A program made the position numbers and the translations under genes. From Candidatus Acidiferrales bacterium (GTDB taxonomy: Bacteria; Acidobacteriota; Terriglobia; Acidoferrales; UBA7541), in assembly GCA_030043155.1 (NCBI GenBank), contig JASHYE010000148.1, positions 1 through 7,304 of the forward strand: a DNA stretch of 7,304 nt, written 5' to 3'. Below the pieces are notes generated by a model, which was not told the DNA's origin, searched no databases, and saw only the letters and a program-made list of their open reading frames with translations. Of this stretch, positions 1 to 6,150 are shown in pieces. Position 1 is the stretch's first letter. Each line of letters starts with the position of its first letter.

Positions 1-46
1 GTGGATTTTGACGCGTCCGCGTGAAGCGTCCGGCCCCGTGTGGTAG
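1..46 (+). CDS. C-terminal end of probable methionine aminopeptidase (partial)
   Basis: The reading frame starting at base 2 encodes WILTRPREASGPVW and ends with TAG at 44-46. It is cut by the left window edge, so only the last 14 residues are visible. Map proteins commonly end with a strand like 'TEDGP-x-ILT', and 'WILT' fits that ending. In many bacteria map lies directly upstream of infA, which stands 35 nt downstream here. Identification rests on position plus this very short match. The fragment could belong to another gene, or the frame could be open by chance. Confidence 0.45.
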   Translation, partial: WILTRPREASGPVW

Positions 47-81
47 AGCTGTTGGCGTCCAGAGTAACGACATAGGAGCGC

Positions 82-345
82 ATGGCAAAAAGGCCGCACG
101 ACGAAAAGCCGAAAACGGATTCGGGAAATCCGAAAGAGGACGCGATTGAAGTAATGGCTACGGTGATTGAGCCGTTGCCGAATGCAATGTTTCGCGTAGA
201 GCTGGAGAACAAGCATCAGGTCCTCGCGCACATTTCGGGGAAGATGCGGAAGAATTTCATTCGCATTCTTCCGGGAGACAAAGTGGCCGTGGAGCTTTCG
301 CCCTACGATTTGACGCGCGGCCGGATTGTTTATCGCTACAAGTAG
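82..345 (+). CDS. infA: translation initiation factor IF-1, with N-terminal extension
   Basis: IF-1 binds the A site of the 30S subunit and assists IF-2 and IF-3 in forming the initiation complex in the cytoplasm. The 87-residue product is a single S1-like OB fold from about residue 18 to the end. It carries near-invariant family stretches: [43 protein letters not shown] and [12 protein letters not shown]-1 is usually about 72 residues, and the extra 15 or so here are a charged, proline-containing insert after MAK (residues 4-18, [15 protein letters not shown]). ATG at 82 is chosen because AGGAG at 74-78 precedes it and no other in-frame start occurs before residue 25, which is inside the conserved fold. 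The 3-nt gap between AGGAG and ATG is short. It is the first complete gene of the ribosomal cluster visible here and is followed by rpmJ. Confidence 0.97.
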   Translation: MAKRPHDEKPKTDSGNPKEDAIEVMATVIEPLPNAMFRVELENKHQVLAHISGKMRKNFIRILPGDKVAVELSPYDLTRGRIVYRYK

Positions 346-353
346 CGCGACAG

Positions 354-378
354 GAAGAATCAGAAGCAGAAGAATCAG
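354..378 (+). repeat. 10-bp direct repeat in the infA-rpmJ spacer
   Basis: The decamer GAAGAATCAG occurs at 354-363 and again at 369-378, 15 nt apart, in a purine-rich spacer. The second copy runs into the AGGAG at 377-381 that serves as the rpmJ ribosome binding site. It is probably a small local duplication with no known role. Confidence 0.6.
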
Positions 379-387
379 GAGCGAAGG

Positions 388-501
388 ATGAAGGTTCGAG
401 CATCGGTGAAGAAAATTTGCATGAAGTGCAAGATTGTCCATCGGCGCGGCGTGGTGCGCGTGGTTTGCAGCAATCCCAAGCACAAGCAGCGCCAGGGTTA
501 G
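388..501 (+). CDS. rpmJ: 50S ribosomal protein L36 (zinc-binding form)
   Basis: L36 is the smallest bacterial large-subunit protein and stabilises 23S rRNA structure. The ORF encodes 37 residues beginning [15 protein letters not shown] and ending NPKHKQRQG, the usual length for the short form. Cys11, Cys14, Cys27 and His32 make the C-x2-C...C-x4-H zinc ribbon of the 'C+' type, so it should bind one zinc ion. AGGAG at 377-381 lies 6 nt before the ATG. The stop TAG is followed directly by the rpsM Shine-Dalgarno, leaving a 9-nt gap. The frame is the same as that of infA, and no stop other than the infA TAG lies between the two. Confidence 0.96.
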   Translation: MKVRASVKKICMKCKIVHRRGVVRVVCSNPKHKQRQG

Positions 502-510
502 GAGGAGAAA

Positions 511-897
511 ATGGCACGTATCGCGGGCGTCGAGTTGCCGGCAAACAAGAGATTGTGGATTGGCCTGACGGCGATCTACGGAATCGGGCAGGCCCGGGCA
601 AAGAGCCTTTGCGCCAAGGCCAACGTGGATGAGACCAAGAAGGTCAAGGATCTGACGGAAGAAGACGTGAATCGTGTCCGGCAGGCGATCGAATCGGAAG
701 GCCGTGTGGAAGGCGATCTGCGGAAAGAGATGCAGATGAATATCCGGCGGCTGATTGAAATTCAATGCTACCGCGGGTTGCGGCACCGCCGGAATCTGCC
801 GGTGCGAGGGCAGCGGACGCATACGAATGCGCGTACGCGCAAGGGGCCGCGCAAGGGCGCTGTGGCGGCCAAAAAGAAAGTAGCGGTTCGCAAGTAA
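511..897 (+). CDS. rpsM: 30S ribosomal protein S13
   Basis: S13 sits in the head of the small subunit and contacts the 50S subunit and the P-site tRNA. The product is 128 residues, slightly longer than the roughly 118-125 typical of the family. It opens with [14 protein letters not shown] and the helix-turn region [13 protein letters not shown]. It carries the family signature [21 protein letters not shown] near residues 87-107, and then [10 protein letters not shown]. The end is a basic tail ([12 protein letters not shown]) of the kind that reaches toward tRNA. GGAGGAG at 501-507 is a strong ribosome binding site just before ATG. rpsK follows after 24 nt. Confidence 0.98.
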   Translation: MARIAGVELPANKRLWIGLTAIYGIGQARAKSLCAKANVDETKKVKDLTEEDVNRVRQAIESEGRVEGDLRKEMQMNIRRLIEIQCYRGLRHRRNLPVRGQRTHTNARTRKGPRKGAVAAKKKVAVRK

Positions 898-921
898 GTA
901 GTTCATCGGAAAGGAACGCTC

Positions 922-1386
922 GTGGCAAAGGAAGCGCAACAGGAAGGCGGAGCGCCGGCAGGAGCAGCAAAGTCGGCGGCTGCGGGGAAATCGTCAAAGC
1001 GGAAGAAGGAATTCCGCAAGAAGCGCGAGAAGCGCGTGGTGCCGCAGGGCGTGGCGTACATACAGGCTACGTTCAACAACACCATTATTACGTTGAGCGA
1101 TCCCGACGGGCGCGTGGTGAGCTGGTCGTCGGCCGGCTCGGTCGGATTCAAGGGATCGCGCAAAGGCACGCCGTACGCAGCGCAGCAGGCGGCAATGACC
1201 GCGGCGGGAACGGCGCGCGACCAGTACGGAATGAAGTCCATTGAAGTGCGCGTGAAAGGCCCGGGCGCGGGAAGGGAATCGGCGGTGCGCGCGCTGGCTT
1301 CGGCCGGACTGCATATTCGCGTGATTAAAGACGTGACTCCAGTGCCGCACAACGGCTGTCGTCCGCCAAAGCGGCGGCGTGTGTAG
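922..1386 (+). CDS. rpsK: 30S ribosomal protein S11, long N-terminus
   Basis: S11 forms part of the small-subunit platform and contacts S6, S18 and the mRNA exit region. The conserved core runs from about residue 42 ([17 protein letters not shown]) through [14 protein letters not shown] and [15 protein letters not shown] to the invariant ending [18 protein letters not shown]. Length is 154 residues against roughly 129 in Escherichia coli. The extra residues are an Ala/Gly/Lys-rich, presumably disordered N-terminus (about residues 1-30). Translation should start at GTG 922, because AAGGA at 911-915 lies 6 nt upstream and the next residues AKEAQQ resemble a normal S11 start. It sits 24 nt after rpsM; the gap to rpsD (94 nt) is the longest in the cluster. 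Confidence 0.97.
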   Translation: MAKEAQQEGGAPAGAAKSAAAGKSSKRKKEFRKKREKRVVPQGVAYIQATFNNTIITLSDPDGRVVSWSSAGSVGFKGSRKGTPYAAQQAAMTAAGTARDQYGMKSIEVRVKGPGAGRESAVRALASAGLHIRVIKDVTPVPHNGCRPPKRRRV

Positions 1387-1419
1387 AGAGCCGCCGCAGA
1401 ATTTTGAATTCGCAAAGAA

Positions 1420-1457
1420 CGATCAGGAAGAAGGACGGCCAGTCCGTAAACTGATCG
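1420..1457 (+). promoter_or_regulatory. nested hairpin upstream of rpsD, possible mRNA leader element
   Basis: The 94-nt gap before rpsD contains a perfect 7-bp outer stem, CGATCAG (1420-1426) with CTGATCG (1451-1457). Inside it is a 4-bp inner stem, GGAC (1433-1436) with GTCC (1442-1445), closing a GGCCA loop. The rpsD ribosome binding site AAGGAG (1468-1473) begins 11 nt downstream. S4 is a known autoregulator through mRNA leaders in E. coli (alpha operon, ahead of rpsM) and in Bacillus subtilis (rpsD leader). A similar role here is inference from the pairing and position alone. Confidence 0.35.
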
Positions 1458-1480
1458 GCATGAAATAAAGGAGAAGGGCA

Positions 1481-2113
1481 TTGGCAAGACATCGTGAAGG
1501 AGTTTGCCGGCTATGCCGCAGGGAAGGGATGAAACTCTTCCTGAAAGGCCTCCGGTGCTTTACCGAAAAATGCGCCATTGAGAAGCGCAATTTTGTTCCC
1601 GGCCAGCACGGGCAGGCGCGCCGCCCGAAGATGGTTGGGTACGGCGTGCAGTTGCGCGAAAAGCAAAAGATGAAACGCACTTACGGGCTGCTCGAGCGGC
1701 AGTTCCGGCGCTATTACCAGGAAGCGGCGCGGGCGCAAGGGCCTACGGGCTCGAATCTGATGGTCATGCTGGAGCGGCGGCTGGACAACGTGGTTTACCG
1801 CGCCGGATTCGGCGGCTCGCGCGCGCAGGCGCGGCAGTTGGTCTTGCACGGGCACGTGCGCGTCAGCGGGCAAAAAGTGAATATCCCGAATTACCTGGTG
1901 AAAGTGGGCGACGAAATCAGTATGAAAGAAAAAATGCATCAGAACGCAATGGTTTTGGAAGCGCGCAATCTTGCGCAAAACCAGAATTCAATGCCGTGGC
2001 TCGAGATCGACCGGGAGAATTTCAAGGCGCGTGTGCTGGCTTTGCCGCGGCGCGAAGATGTGCAGACGCCGGCGATGAACGAGCAGCTGATCGTCGAGTT
2101 GTATTCCAAGTAA
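1481..2113 (+). CDS. rpsD: 30S ribosomal protein S4 (zinc-finger form)
   Basis: S4 is a primary 16S rRNA binding protein that nucleates assembly of the 30S body. The 210-residue product has Cys9, Cys12, Cys26 and Cys31 in a C-x2-C-x13-C-x4-C pattern, the metal-binding N-terminus of C+ S4 proteins. An S4 RNA-binding domain follows at about residues 96-160 ([33 protein letters not shown]). The C-terminus [20 protein letters not shown] is typical. The start is TTG 1481: AAGGAG at 1468-1473 lies 7 nt upstream and the following [12 protein letters not shown] is the normal N-terminus. The next in-frame ATG is at residue 17, inside the metal-binding region. A TTG start on a highly expressed ribosomal gene may limit its output. 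Confidence 0.97.
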   Translation: MARHREGVCRLCRREGMKLFLKGLRCFTEKCAIEKRNFVPGQHGQARRPKMVGYGVQLREKQKMKRTYGLLERQFRRYYQEAARAQGPTGSNLMVMLERRLDNVVYRAGFGGSRAQARQLVLHGHVRVSGQKVNIPNYLVKVGDEISMKEKMHQNAMVLEARNLAQNQNSMPWLEIDRENFKARVLALPRREDVQTPAMNEQLIVELYSK

Positions 2114-2160
2114 TCAAGCGAGCGACGCAAACAAGTTTTTGAATGACCGCAGAGTGCGGG

Positions 2161-2167
2161 GGGAGGA
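2161..2167 (+). promoter_or_regulatory. ribosome binding site that fixes the rpoA start
   Basis: GGGAGGA lies 7 nt before ATG 2175, the best spacing for the anti-Shine-Dalgarno. The frame is also open from TTG 2139 and GTG 2154, but neither has such a site. The peptide that would be added ([12 protein letters not shown]) is encoded by the ribosome binding site itself. Confidence 0.85.
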
Positions 2168-2174
2168 AAGAAAA

Positions 2175-3203
2175 ATGTGGAAGGGATTTCAGAAACCGAA
2201 GCGCCTGGCGGCGGAACTCGAATCGCTGACCGACAAGTACGGGAAATTCTCGGCGCAGCCGTTTGAGCGCGGCTGGGGAACAACGGTTGGAAACGCGCTT
2301 CGCCGCGCGCTGCTCAGCTCCATCGAAGGAGCAGCCATCACCGCGGTGAAAATTGAAGGCGTGCTGCACGAATTTTCGCCGATTCCTGGTGTAGTGGAAG
2401 ACGCGACGGACATTATCTTGAATTTGAAGCAGGTTCCGCTGAAGCTGAATTCGGACCAGCCGAAAACCATCACTCTGCTTGTGGATACGCCCGGGCCGGT
2501 CACTTCCGGCAAGATCGAAGAGGATGCCGATCTGGCCGTGCTGGACAAGAATGTCTATCTGGCGACTGTGAGCGAAGGCGGAAAGCTGGAAATGGAAATT
2601 CGCGTAAAGAACGGGCGCGGCTACGTGGCTGCGGATCGCAATTTCGACGAAGATCTGCCTCTCGGCTTTATTCCGATTGACTCCGTTCATTCGCCGGTGC
2701 GAAAGGTGAATTATTCCGTGGAAGCGGCGCGCCTGGGCCAGATGACCGATTACGAAAAGCTCAACCTGGAAGTTTGGACGAACGGCGCCATCACTCCGCA
2801 GGATTCGATCGGTCTGGCTTCGAAGCTCATTAAGGATCACATGAGCATCTTCATTAATTTCGAAGAGCAACCGGAGTTGCCGGAGGAGGTGGTCGAGAAT
2901 TTCGCCGATCCGCGCCTCGAGCATCTGGATCGCTCGGTCGAAGAGCTCGAGCTTTCGGTGCGTTCCTACAATTGCCTGAAGAACGCGAATATCCAGAGTC
3001 TTCGTGAACTGGTGCAGAAGACCGAGCCGGAAATGCTCAAGACGAAAAATTTTGGACGGAAGTCCCTCAACGAAATCAAGGACATTCTCTTGAAGATGGG
3101 GCTTTCGCTGGGCATGAAGTTCGATGAGCACGGGCGCATCATCTGGCCGCCGCTGCCGAGCCAGACAGCGCCGCCGGCTCCCGAAGAAACCACAGCGTTT
3201 TAA
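2175..3203 (+). CDS. rpoA: DNA-directed RNA polymerase subunit alpha
   Basis: The alpha dimer is the scaffold for assembling beta and beta', and its C-terminal domain contacts UP elements and activators. From ATG 2175 the protein is 342 residues, beginning [18 protein letters not shown]. The N-terminal domain carries [20 protein letters not shown] and [20 protein letters not shown], the dimerisation and assembly motifs. A linker at about 225-250 leads to the C-terminal domain with SVRSYNCLK and [20 protein letters not shown]. Arg263, Asn266, Gly294, Lys296 and Ser297 match the E. coli DNA-contact residues R265, N268, G296, K298 and S299. The end is a Pro-rich tail. The gene lies 61 nt after rpsD, and its stop codon overlaps the rplQ ribosome binding site. 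Confidence 0.97.
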   Translation: MWKGFQKPKRLAAELESLTDKYGKFSAQPFERGWGTTVGNALRRALLSSIEGAAITAVKIEGVLHEFSPIPGVVEDATDIILNLKQVPLKLNSDQPKTITLLVDTPGPVTSGKIEEDADLAVLDKNVYLATVSEGGKLEMEIRVKNGRGYVAADRNFDEDLPLGFIPIDSVHSPVRKVNYSVEAARLGQMTDYEKLNLEVWTNGAITPQDSIGLASKLIKDHMSIFINFEEQPELPEEVVENFADPRLEHLDRSVEELELSVRSYNCLKNANIQSLRELVQKTEPEMLKTKNFGRKSLNEIKDILLKMGLSLGMKFDEHGRIIWPPLPSQTAPPAPEETTAF

Positions 3204-3214
3204 GGAACTGAGAC

Positions 3215-3661
3215 ATGCGACATCTGGTGGCAGGAAGCAAACTCGGGAAACAGCCGGCGCACCGCCGCGCGGTTTTGCGGAATCTGGTGACGAACGTAAT
3301 CGAGCGCGAGCGAATCACAACCACGATTGCCCGGGCCCGCGCCGCGCGTCCGCTGGTCGAGAAAATGATCACGCTCGGCAAGCGCGACACACTGCACGCT
3401 CGGCGTCAGGCGGCGGCGTTTCTTCAAACAAAGGACGCGACCAAGAAACTTTTCGGCGAAATTGCGCCGCGTTTCTCGGACCGTCCCGGAGGCTACACGC
3501 GGATTGTCCGCGTCGGCTGGCGCATTGGCGATGGCGCCGAGCTGGCCGTCCTGGAATTGCTTGGTTCAGAGTTGAAGAAGAAAGAGAAGAAGGCCAAGCG
3601 GGAAAAAGCGCAAGAGGCCGCGCCGGCTGGAGAAGAGAAAGAAGCAAACGCTTCAAGCTAA
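3215..3661 (+). CDS. rplQ: 50S ribosomal protein L17, with C-terminal extension
   Basis: L17 sits near the peptide exit tunnel of the large subunit. The first 117 or so residues are the full family domain: MRHLVAGSKLGKQPAHRRAV, LRNLVTNVIERERITTTIARA, then RPLVEKMITLGKR and the closing GGYTRIVRVGWRIGDGAELAVLEL. After about residue 118 comes a Lys/Glu/Ala-rich low-complexity tail (ELKKKEKKAKREKAQEAAPA and onward) to residue 148, probably disordered. Such tails are variable in L17. AAGGA at 3202-3206 overlaps the rpoA TAA and lies 8 nt before ATG, so the two genes are closely coupled. It is the last gene of the operon, and a strong hairpin begins 18 nt after the stop. Confidence 0.97.
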   Translation: MRHLVAGSKLGKQPAHRRAVLRNLVTNVIERERITTTIARARAARPLVEKMITLGKRDTLHARRQAAAFLQTKDATKKLFGEIAPRFSDRPGGYTRIVRVGWRIGDGAELAVLELLGSELKKKEKKAKREKAQEAAPAGEEKEANASS

Positions 3662-3679
3662 ACTGCTAACTTAAATTCC

Positions 3680-3729
3680 AAAAGACAGAAGCCCGCCGCG
3701 ATAATTCTTCTCGGCGGCTTTTGTCTTTT
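3680..3729. terminator. bidirectional intrinsic terminator between rplQ and guaB
   Basis: AAAAGACA (3680-3687) pairs with TGTCTTTT (3722-3729). The stem continues inward through a G-U pair, two A-T pairs and GCC/GGC. C3694 is bulged out, then GCCG (3695-3698) pairs with CGGC (3712-3715), closing a 13-nt loop at 3699-3711. Both strands have an A-tract before and a T-tract after the GC-rich core, so it can stop rplQ transcripts going right and guaB transcripts going left. The guaB stop codon (3728-3730) begins inside the right arm. Confidence 0.9.
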
Positions 3730-5191
3730 ATTCGAGCCGGTAATTCGGCGCTTCGCGAGTGATGATGACGTCGTGAACGTGGCTTTCGCGCAATCCCGCC
3801 GAAGTGATGCGCACAAATTTGCTGCGCTCCTGCAATTCGCGGATATTGCCGACGCCACAGTAGCCCATTCCGCTTTTGAGTCCGCCGACGAGCTGGTCGA
3901 CCAAGCCGGAGACTGGGCCTTTGTACGGAACCTGTCCCTCGATCCCTTCGGGAACGGATTTGCCGCGTTCGCTGTTTTCCTGTGCATAACGATCCGCTGA
4001 GCCGGATTCCATCGCGCCAAGAGAACCCATTCCGCGATAGGATTTGTACGTTCGTCCCTGATAGAGAATCGTTTCGCCCGGGGATTCTTCCGTGCCGGCA
4101 AAAAGTCCGCCAATCATCACGGCGGAAGCTCCGGCCGCGATTGCTTTGGTGATGTCTCCTGAAAATTTCACGCCGCCATCGGCAATGATGGGAACACCCG
4201 TTCCGTGGGCCGCCTTCGAAGCTTCGAGGATGGCGGTGATCTGCGGCACGCCTGCGCCGGTGACGACGCGCGTGGTGCAAATTGATCCGGGGCCGATTCC
4301 GACTTTCAGGCCATCAATGCCGAGTCCGATAAGTTCGCGCGCGCCCTCTTCGGTTGCGACATTTCCAGCGAGCAACTGCACTTCAGGCAAGCGGCGCTTA
4401 ACCTGCTTAATTGCTTCCATCACCCGCGTGGAATGGCCGTGCGAAGTGTCAATCGCGAGGGCGTCCGCGTTCGCTTTGGACATTTCGACAGCTCGTTCGA
4501 GGAAATCGCCCGTTGCTCCAATCGCAGCGCCGACGCGCAGGCGTCCGTGTTCATCTTTTGCGGCGCGCGGATATTCGAGCTTTTTCTGGATGTCTTTGAC
4601 GGTGATCAATCCCTTGAGATTGAAATCCTTGTCGACTACGAGCAGTTTTTCAATGCGATGCTGCTGCAAAAGTTTTTCCGCGTCTTCGAGCGTGGTGCCG
4701 ACCGGAACGGTGACCAGATTCTCTTTGGTCATCACGTCGCCGACGCGCTGGTCCAGATTGCGCTCGAACCGGAGATCGCGATTGGTGAGAATGCCTACTA
4801 GACGCGTGCCGCGAGTGACCGGCAGTCCGGAGACCTTGTACTTATTCATGATTTCGAGCGCCTGATGGAGTGAAAGTTCTGGAGCAATTGTCACCGGATC
4901 GACAATCATTCCGCTCTCCGAACGTTTTACGCGGTCAATCTCCTCCGCTTGGCGGTCGATGCTCATATTGCGATGCACAAATCCGCAGCCGCCCTGCCGC
5001 GCGATGGCGATGGCCAGGCGCGATTCGGTCACGGTGTCCATCGCCGCCGCCACAATCGGTATATTCAGCGCGAGCTTTCGCGAGAGGCACGTGCGCGTAT
5101 CGGTCTCGGTCGGCAACACGGACGACCGGCCCGGCAAAAGCAGCACATCATCGAACGTCAGCGCTTCGGGAATACGTGAATCGAGGTTCAT
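3728..5191 (-). CDS. guaB: inosine-5'-monophosphate dehydrogenase
   Basis: GuaB oxidises IMP to XMP with NAD+, the committed step of guanine nucleotide synthesis in the cytosol. The 487-residue product matches the E. coli enzyme in length and numbering. The TIM barrel starts with [19 protein letters not shown]. Two CBS domains are inserted at about 95-150 and 155-210 ([23 protein letters not shown] and [21 protein letters not shown]). The active-site loop [11 protein letters not shown] gives catalytic Cys305, Asp338 lies in the IMP phosphate site (ADGG), and the flap carries Arg401-Tyr402 (SADRYAQEN). The C-terminus [19 protein letters not shown] is canonical. The ATG immediately follows the TGA of the PaiB-like gene (TGAATG), with AAGGA inside that gene's last codons, which suggests translational coupling. 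CBS domains usually bind adenine or guanine nucleotides and may allow allosteric control. Confidence 0.98.
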   Translation of the reverse strand: MNLDSRIPEALTFDDVLLLPGRSSVLPTETDTRTCLSRKLALNIPIVAAAMDTVTESRLAIAIARQGGCGFVHRNMSIDRQAEEIDRVKRSESGMIVDPVTIAPELSLHQALEIMNKYKVSGLPVTRGTRLVGILTNRDLRFERNLDQRVGDVMTKENLVTVPVGTTLEDAEKLLQQHRIEKLLVVDKDFNLKGLITVKDIQKKLEYPRAAKDEHGRLRVGAAIGATGDFLERAVEMSKANADALAIDTSHGHSTRVMEAIKQVKRRLPEVQLLAGNVATEEGARELIGLGIDGLKVGIGPGSICTTRVVTGAGVPQITAILEASKAAHGTGVPIIADGGVKFSGDITKAIAAGASAVMIGGLFAGTEESPGETILYQGRTYKSYRGMGSLGAMESGSADRYAQENSERGKSVPEGIEGQVPYKGPVSGLVDQLVGGLKSGMGYCGVGNIRELQERSKFVRITSAGLRESHVHDVIITREAPNYRLE

Positions 5192-5866
5192 TCAATCTTC
5201 TTCCTTAACGAGATAGTTTGTAAGTCCTGGACATGCTTTCGCGTGGCGTCGCTCCGCCATGATTTCACCTACTTTTTGCGCGTGCGCATCATCACTTTTT
5301 CGCAATTCGGCAACCACGTTTTCGTAGCTGGCGTCGTTGCGGTTCTGACTGAGCTTGAAACTAGCCTGGATGTCGTCGATTACGATTTCGAAACCAACGA
5401 TTCCCTTCATTTGTCCCTCAAGAAAATCGGAGGGCAAGTCTTCGACCGTGTAGCGATTTTCCCCTCGATAGCCGCCTTCGTACTGATTCACCAATTCCTT
5501 CAATATTTCGCGGAGTTCGGCTGAATCGTTGATCAGGCGCGGCCTGCCATAGACATGAACGGCAATATAATTCCAGGTGGGGACGTTGAGGTGGTCGTAC
5601 CAGCGCGGCGAGACGTAGGAGTGCGGACCGGTGAAGATGGCGAGCGTGCGTTCGGCTCGCTCGAAGAGACGCCATTGTGGATTGGCGATGGAGACGTGGC
5701 CTTCCAGTTTCTTTGAACCGTCAGGAGATTCGATAAGGCGCAGCGGCGCGTGCGTAGCCACAGGGACGCCGGCGTCGCAAGCTACGATCGTGGCAAAGCC
5801 ATTCTCTTTGATGACGCGTTTGATTTCGGGCCATCTGGTTTCGTGGAAGAGTTTGGGAATGTACAT
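5192..5866 (-). CDS. PaiB-like FMN-binding protein (FMN-binding negative transcriptional regulator family)
   Basis: The 224-residue product matches the PaiB family, named for a B. subtilis protein reported to repress sporulation and degradative enzyme genes. The fold is a split-barrel flavin-binding domain. Family features in order: start MYIPKLFHE, ATIVACDAGVPVATHAPL (25-42), GHVSIANPQW (56-65), IFTGPHSYVSPRWY (77-90), VPTWNYIAVHVYG (95-107) and FKLSQNR (170-176). The start is fixed by the typical MYIP opening, although no clear Shine-Dalgarno precedes it, so initiation may be weak. It is the first gene of a two-gene operon with guaB, with zero spacing. No DNA-binding domain is visible, so the regulator label is family naming; a flavin- or pyridoxine-type oxidase-like role is equally possible. 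Confidence 0.9.
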   Translation of the reverse strand: MYIPKLFHETRWPEIKRVIKENGFATIVACDAGVPVATHAPLRLIESPDGSKKLEGHVSIANPQWRLFERAERTLAIFTGPHSYVSPRWYDHLNVPTWNYIAVHVYGRPRLINDSAELREILKELVNQYEGGYRGENRYTVEDLPSDFLEGQMKGIVGFEIVIDDIQASFKLSQNRNDASYENVVAELRKSDDAHAQKVGEIMAERRHAKACPGLTNYLVKEED

Positions 5867-5957
5867 GATTGGCTATTGATTTTCAGTCTCAGCGTTAAAG
5901 GAAACGAGCGAGACGCGGGGCGCACCGGCGAAATCTTCCGTTGTTTTGCTCCTAAAA

Positions 5958-5990
5958 CGCCAAAAGCCCAGCGTGGTTCGCTGGGCTCGA
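5958..5990 (-). terminator. hairpin with T-rich tail in the paiB leader (possible attenuator)
   Basis: AGCCCAGCG (5965-5973) pairs perfectly with CGCTGGGCT (5979-5987), a 9-bp stem with a 5-nt loop. Read leftward, the stem is followed by TTTTGGCGTTTT, which resembles an intrinsic terminator. Read rightward no T-tract follows. No leftward gene lies upstream, so it would act on transcripts from the leftward promoter at 6036-6064, about 40 nt into the RNA and before paiB. The T-tract is interrupted, so termination may be partial. Confidence 0.6.
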
Positions 5991-6035
5991 AATGCACTTA
6001 TTCTGTGACAAAAAACCCTCATCAGTGAATGCTCC

Positions 6036-6064
6036 ATTCTAGGCGGCAAATGAGCGGAAAGCAA
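6036..6064 (-). promoter_or_regulatory. sigma70-like promoter for paiB-guaB
   Basis: On the minus strand, TTGCTT (6064-6059) and TAGAAT (6041-6036) are separated by exactly 17 bp. The -10 box matches five of six consensus bases and the -35 three of six. The expected start point is near 6029, giving a leader of about 160 nt before the paiB ATG. No other leftward gene lies between. Confidence 0.6.
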
Positions 6065-6086
6065 GGCCGGAAAAATCGCCGTCTGT

Positions 6087-6115
6087 TTGCGTAAGCTAGC
6101 CGAATCCACTAGAAT
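6087..6115 (+). promoter_or_regulatory. sigma70-like promoter for nfo
   Basis: TTGCGT (6087-6092) and TAGAAT (6110-6115) are separated by exactly 17 bp. The expected start point is near 6122, about 29 nt before the ATG chosen for nfo. The layout mirrors the leftward promoter, with only 22 bp between the two -35 boxes. Confidence 0.6.
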
Positions 6116-6150
6116 GTACACTCACTTTTTTGCAAAGTGCGTCGAGGGGA

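Noticed and set aside
10..60. Three copies of GCGTCC (13-18, 26-31, 55-60) at the left end
   Set aside because: Hexamers in GC-rich sequence with irregular spacing, two of them in the probable end of map; no array or operator structure is evident.
2139..2174. Upstream TTG and GTG as alternative starts for rpoA
   Set aside because: The added codons coincide with the strong GGGAGGA ribosome binding site, and the family's normal N-terminus begins at the ATG at 2175.
2022..3131. Long open frame (369 codons) on the minus strand opposite rpoA
   Set aside because: It overlaps rpoA almost completely, has no recognisable motif and no plausible ribosome binding site, and is the kind of antisense opening expected opposite a GC-rich gene.
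4092..4865. Open frame of 257 codons on the plus strand opposite guaB
   Set aside because: Serine/arginine/proline-rich translation lying wholly inside a well-supported guaB gene; an antisense shadow.
5985..6027. CTGATGAG on the minus strand, resembling the hammerhead ribozyme core
   Set aside because: The second core element GAAA and the required stems II and III are missing, so the octamer match is most likely chance.
5873..6121. Small minus-strand ORF covering the promoter and hairpin upstream of paiB
   Set aside because: The frame runs through the predicted promoter and terminator hairpin and its translation looks random. The internal ATG near 6020 has a GGAG, but that GGAG would lie upstream of or at the predicted transcript start. 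A leader peptide cannot be excluded but is not supported.
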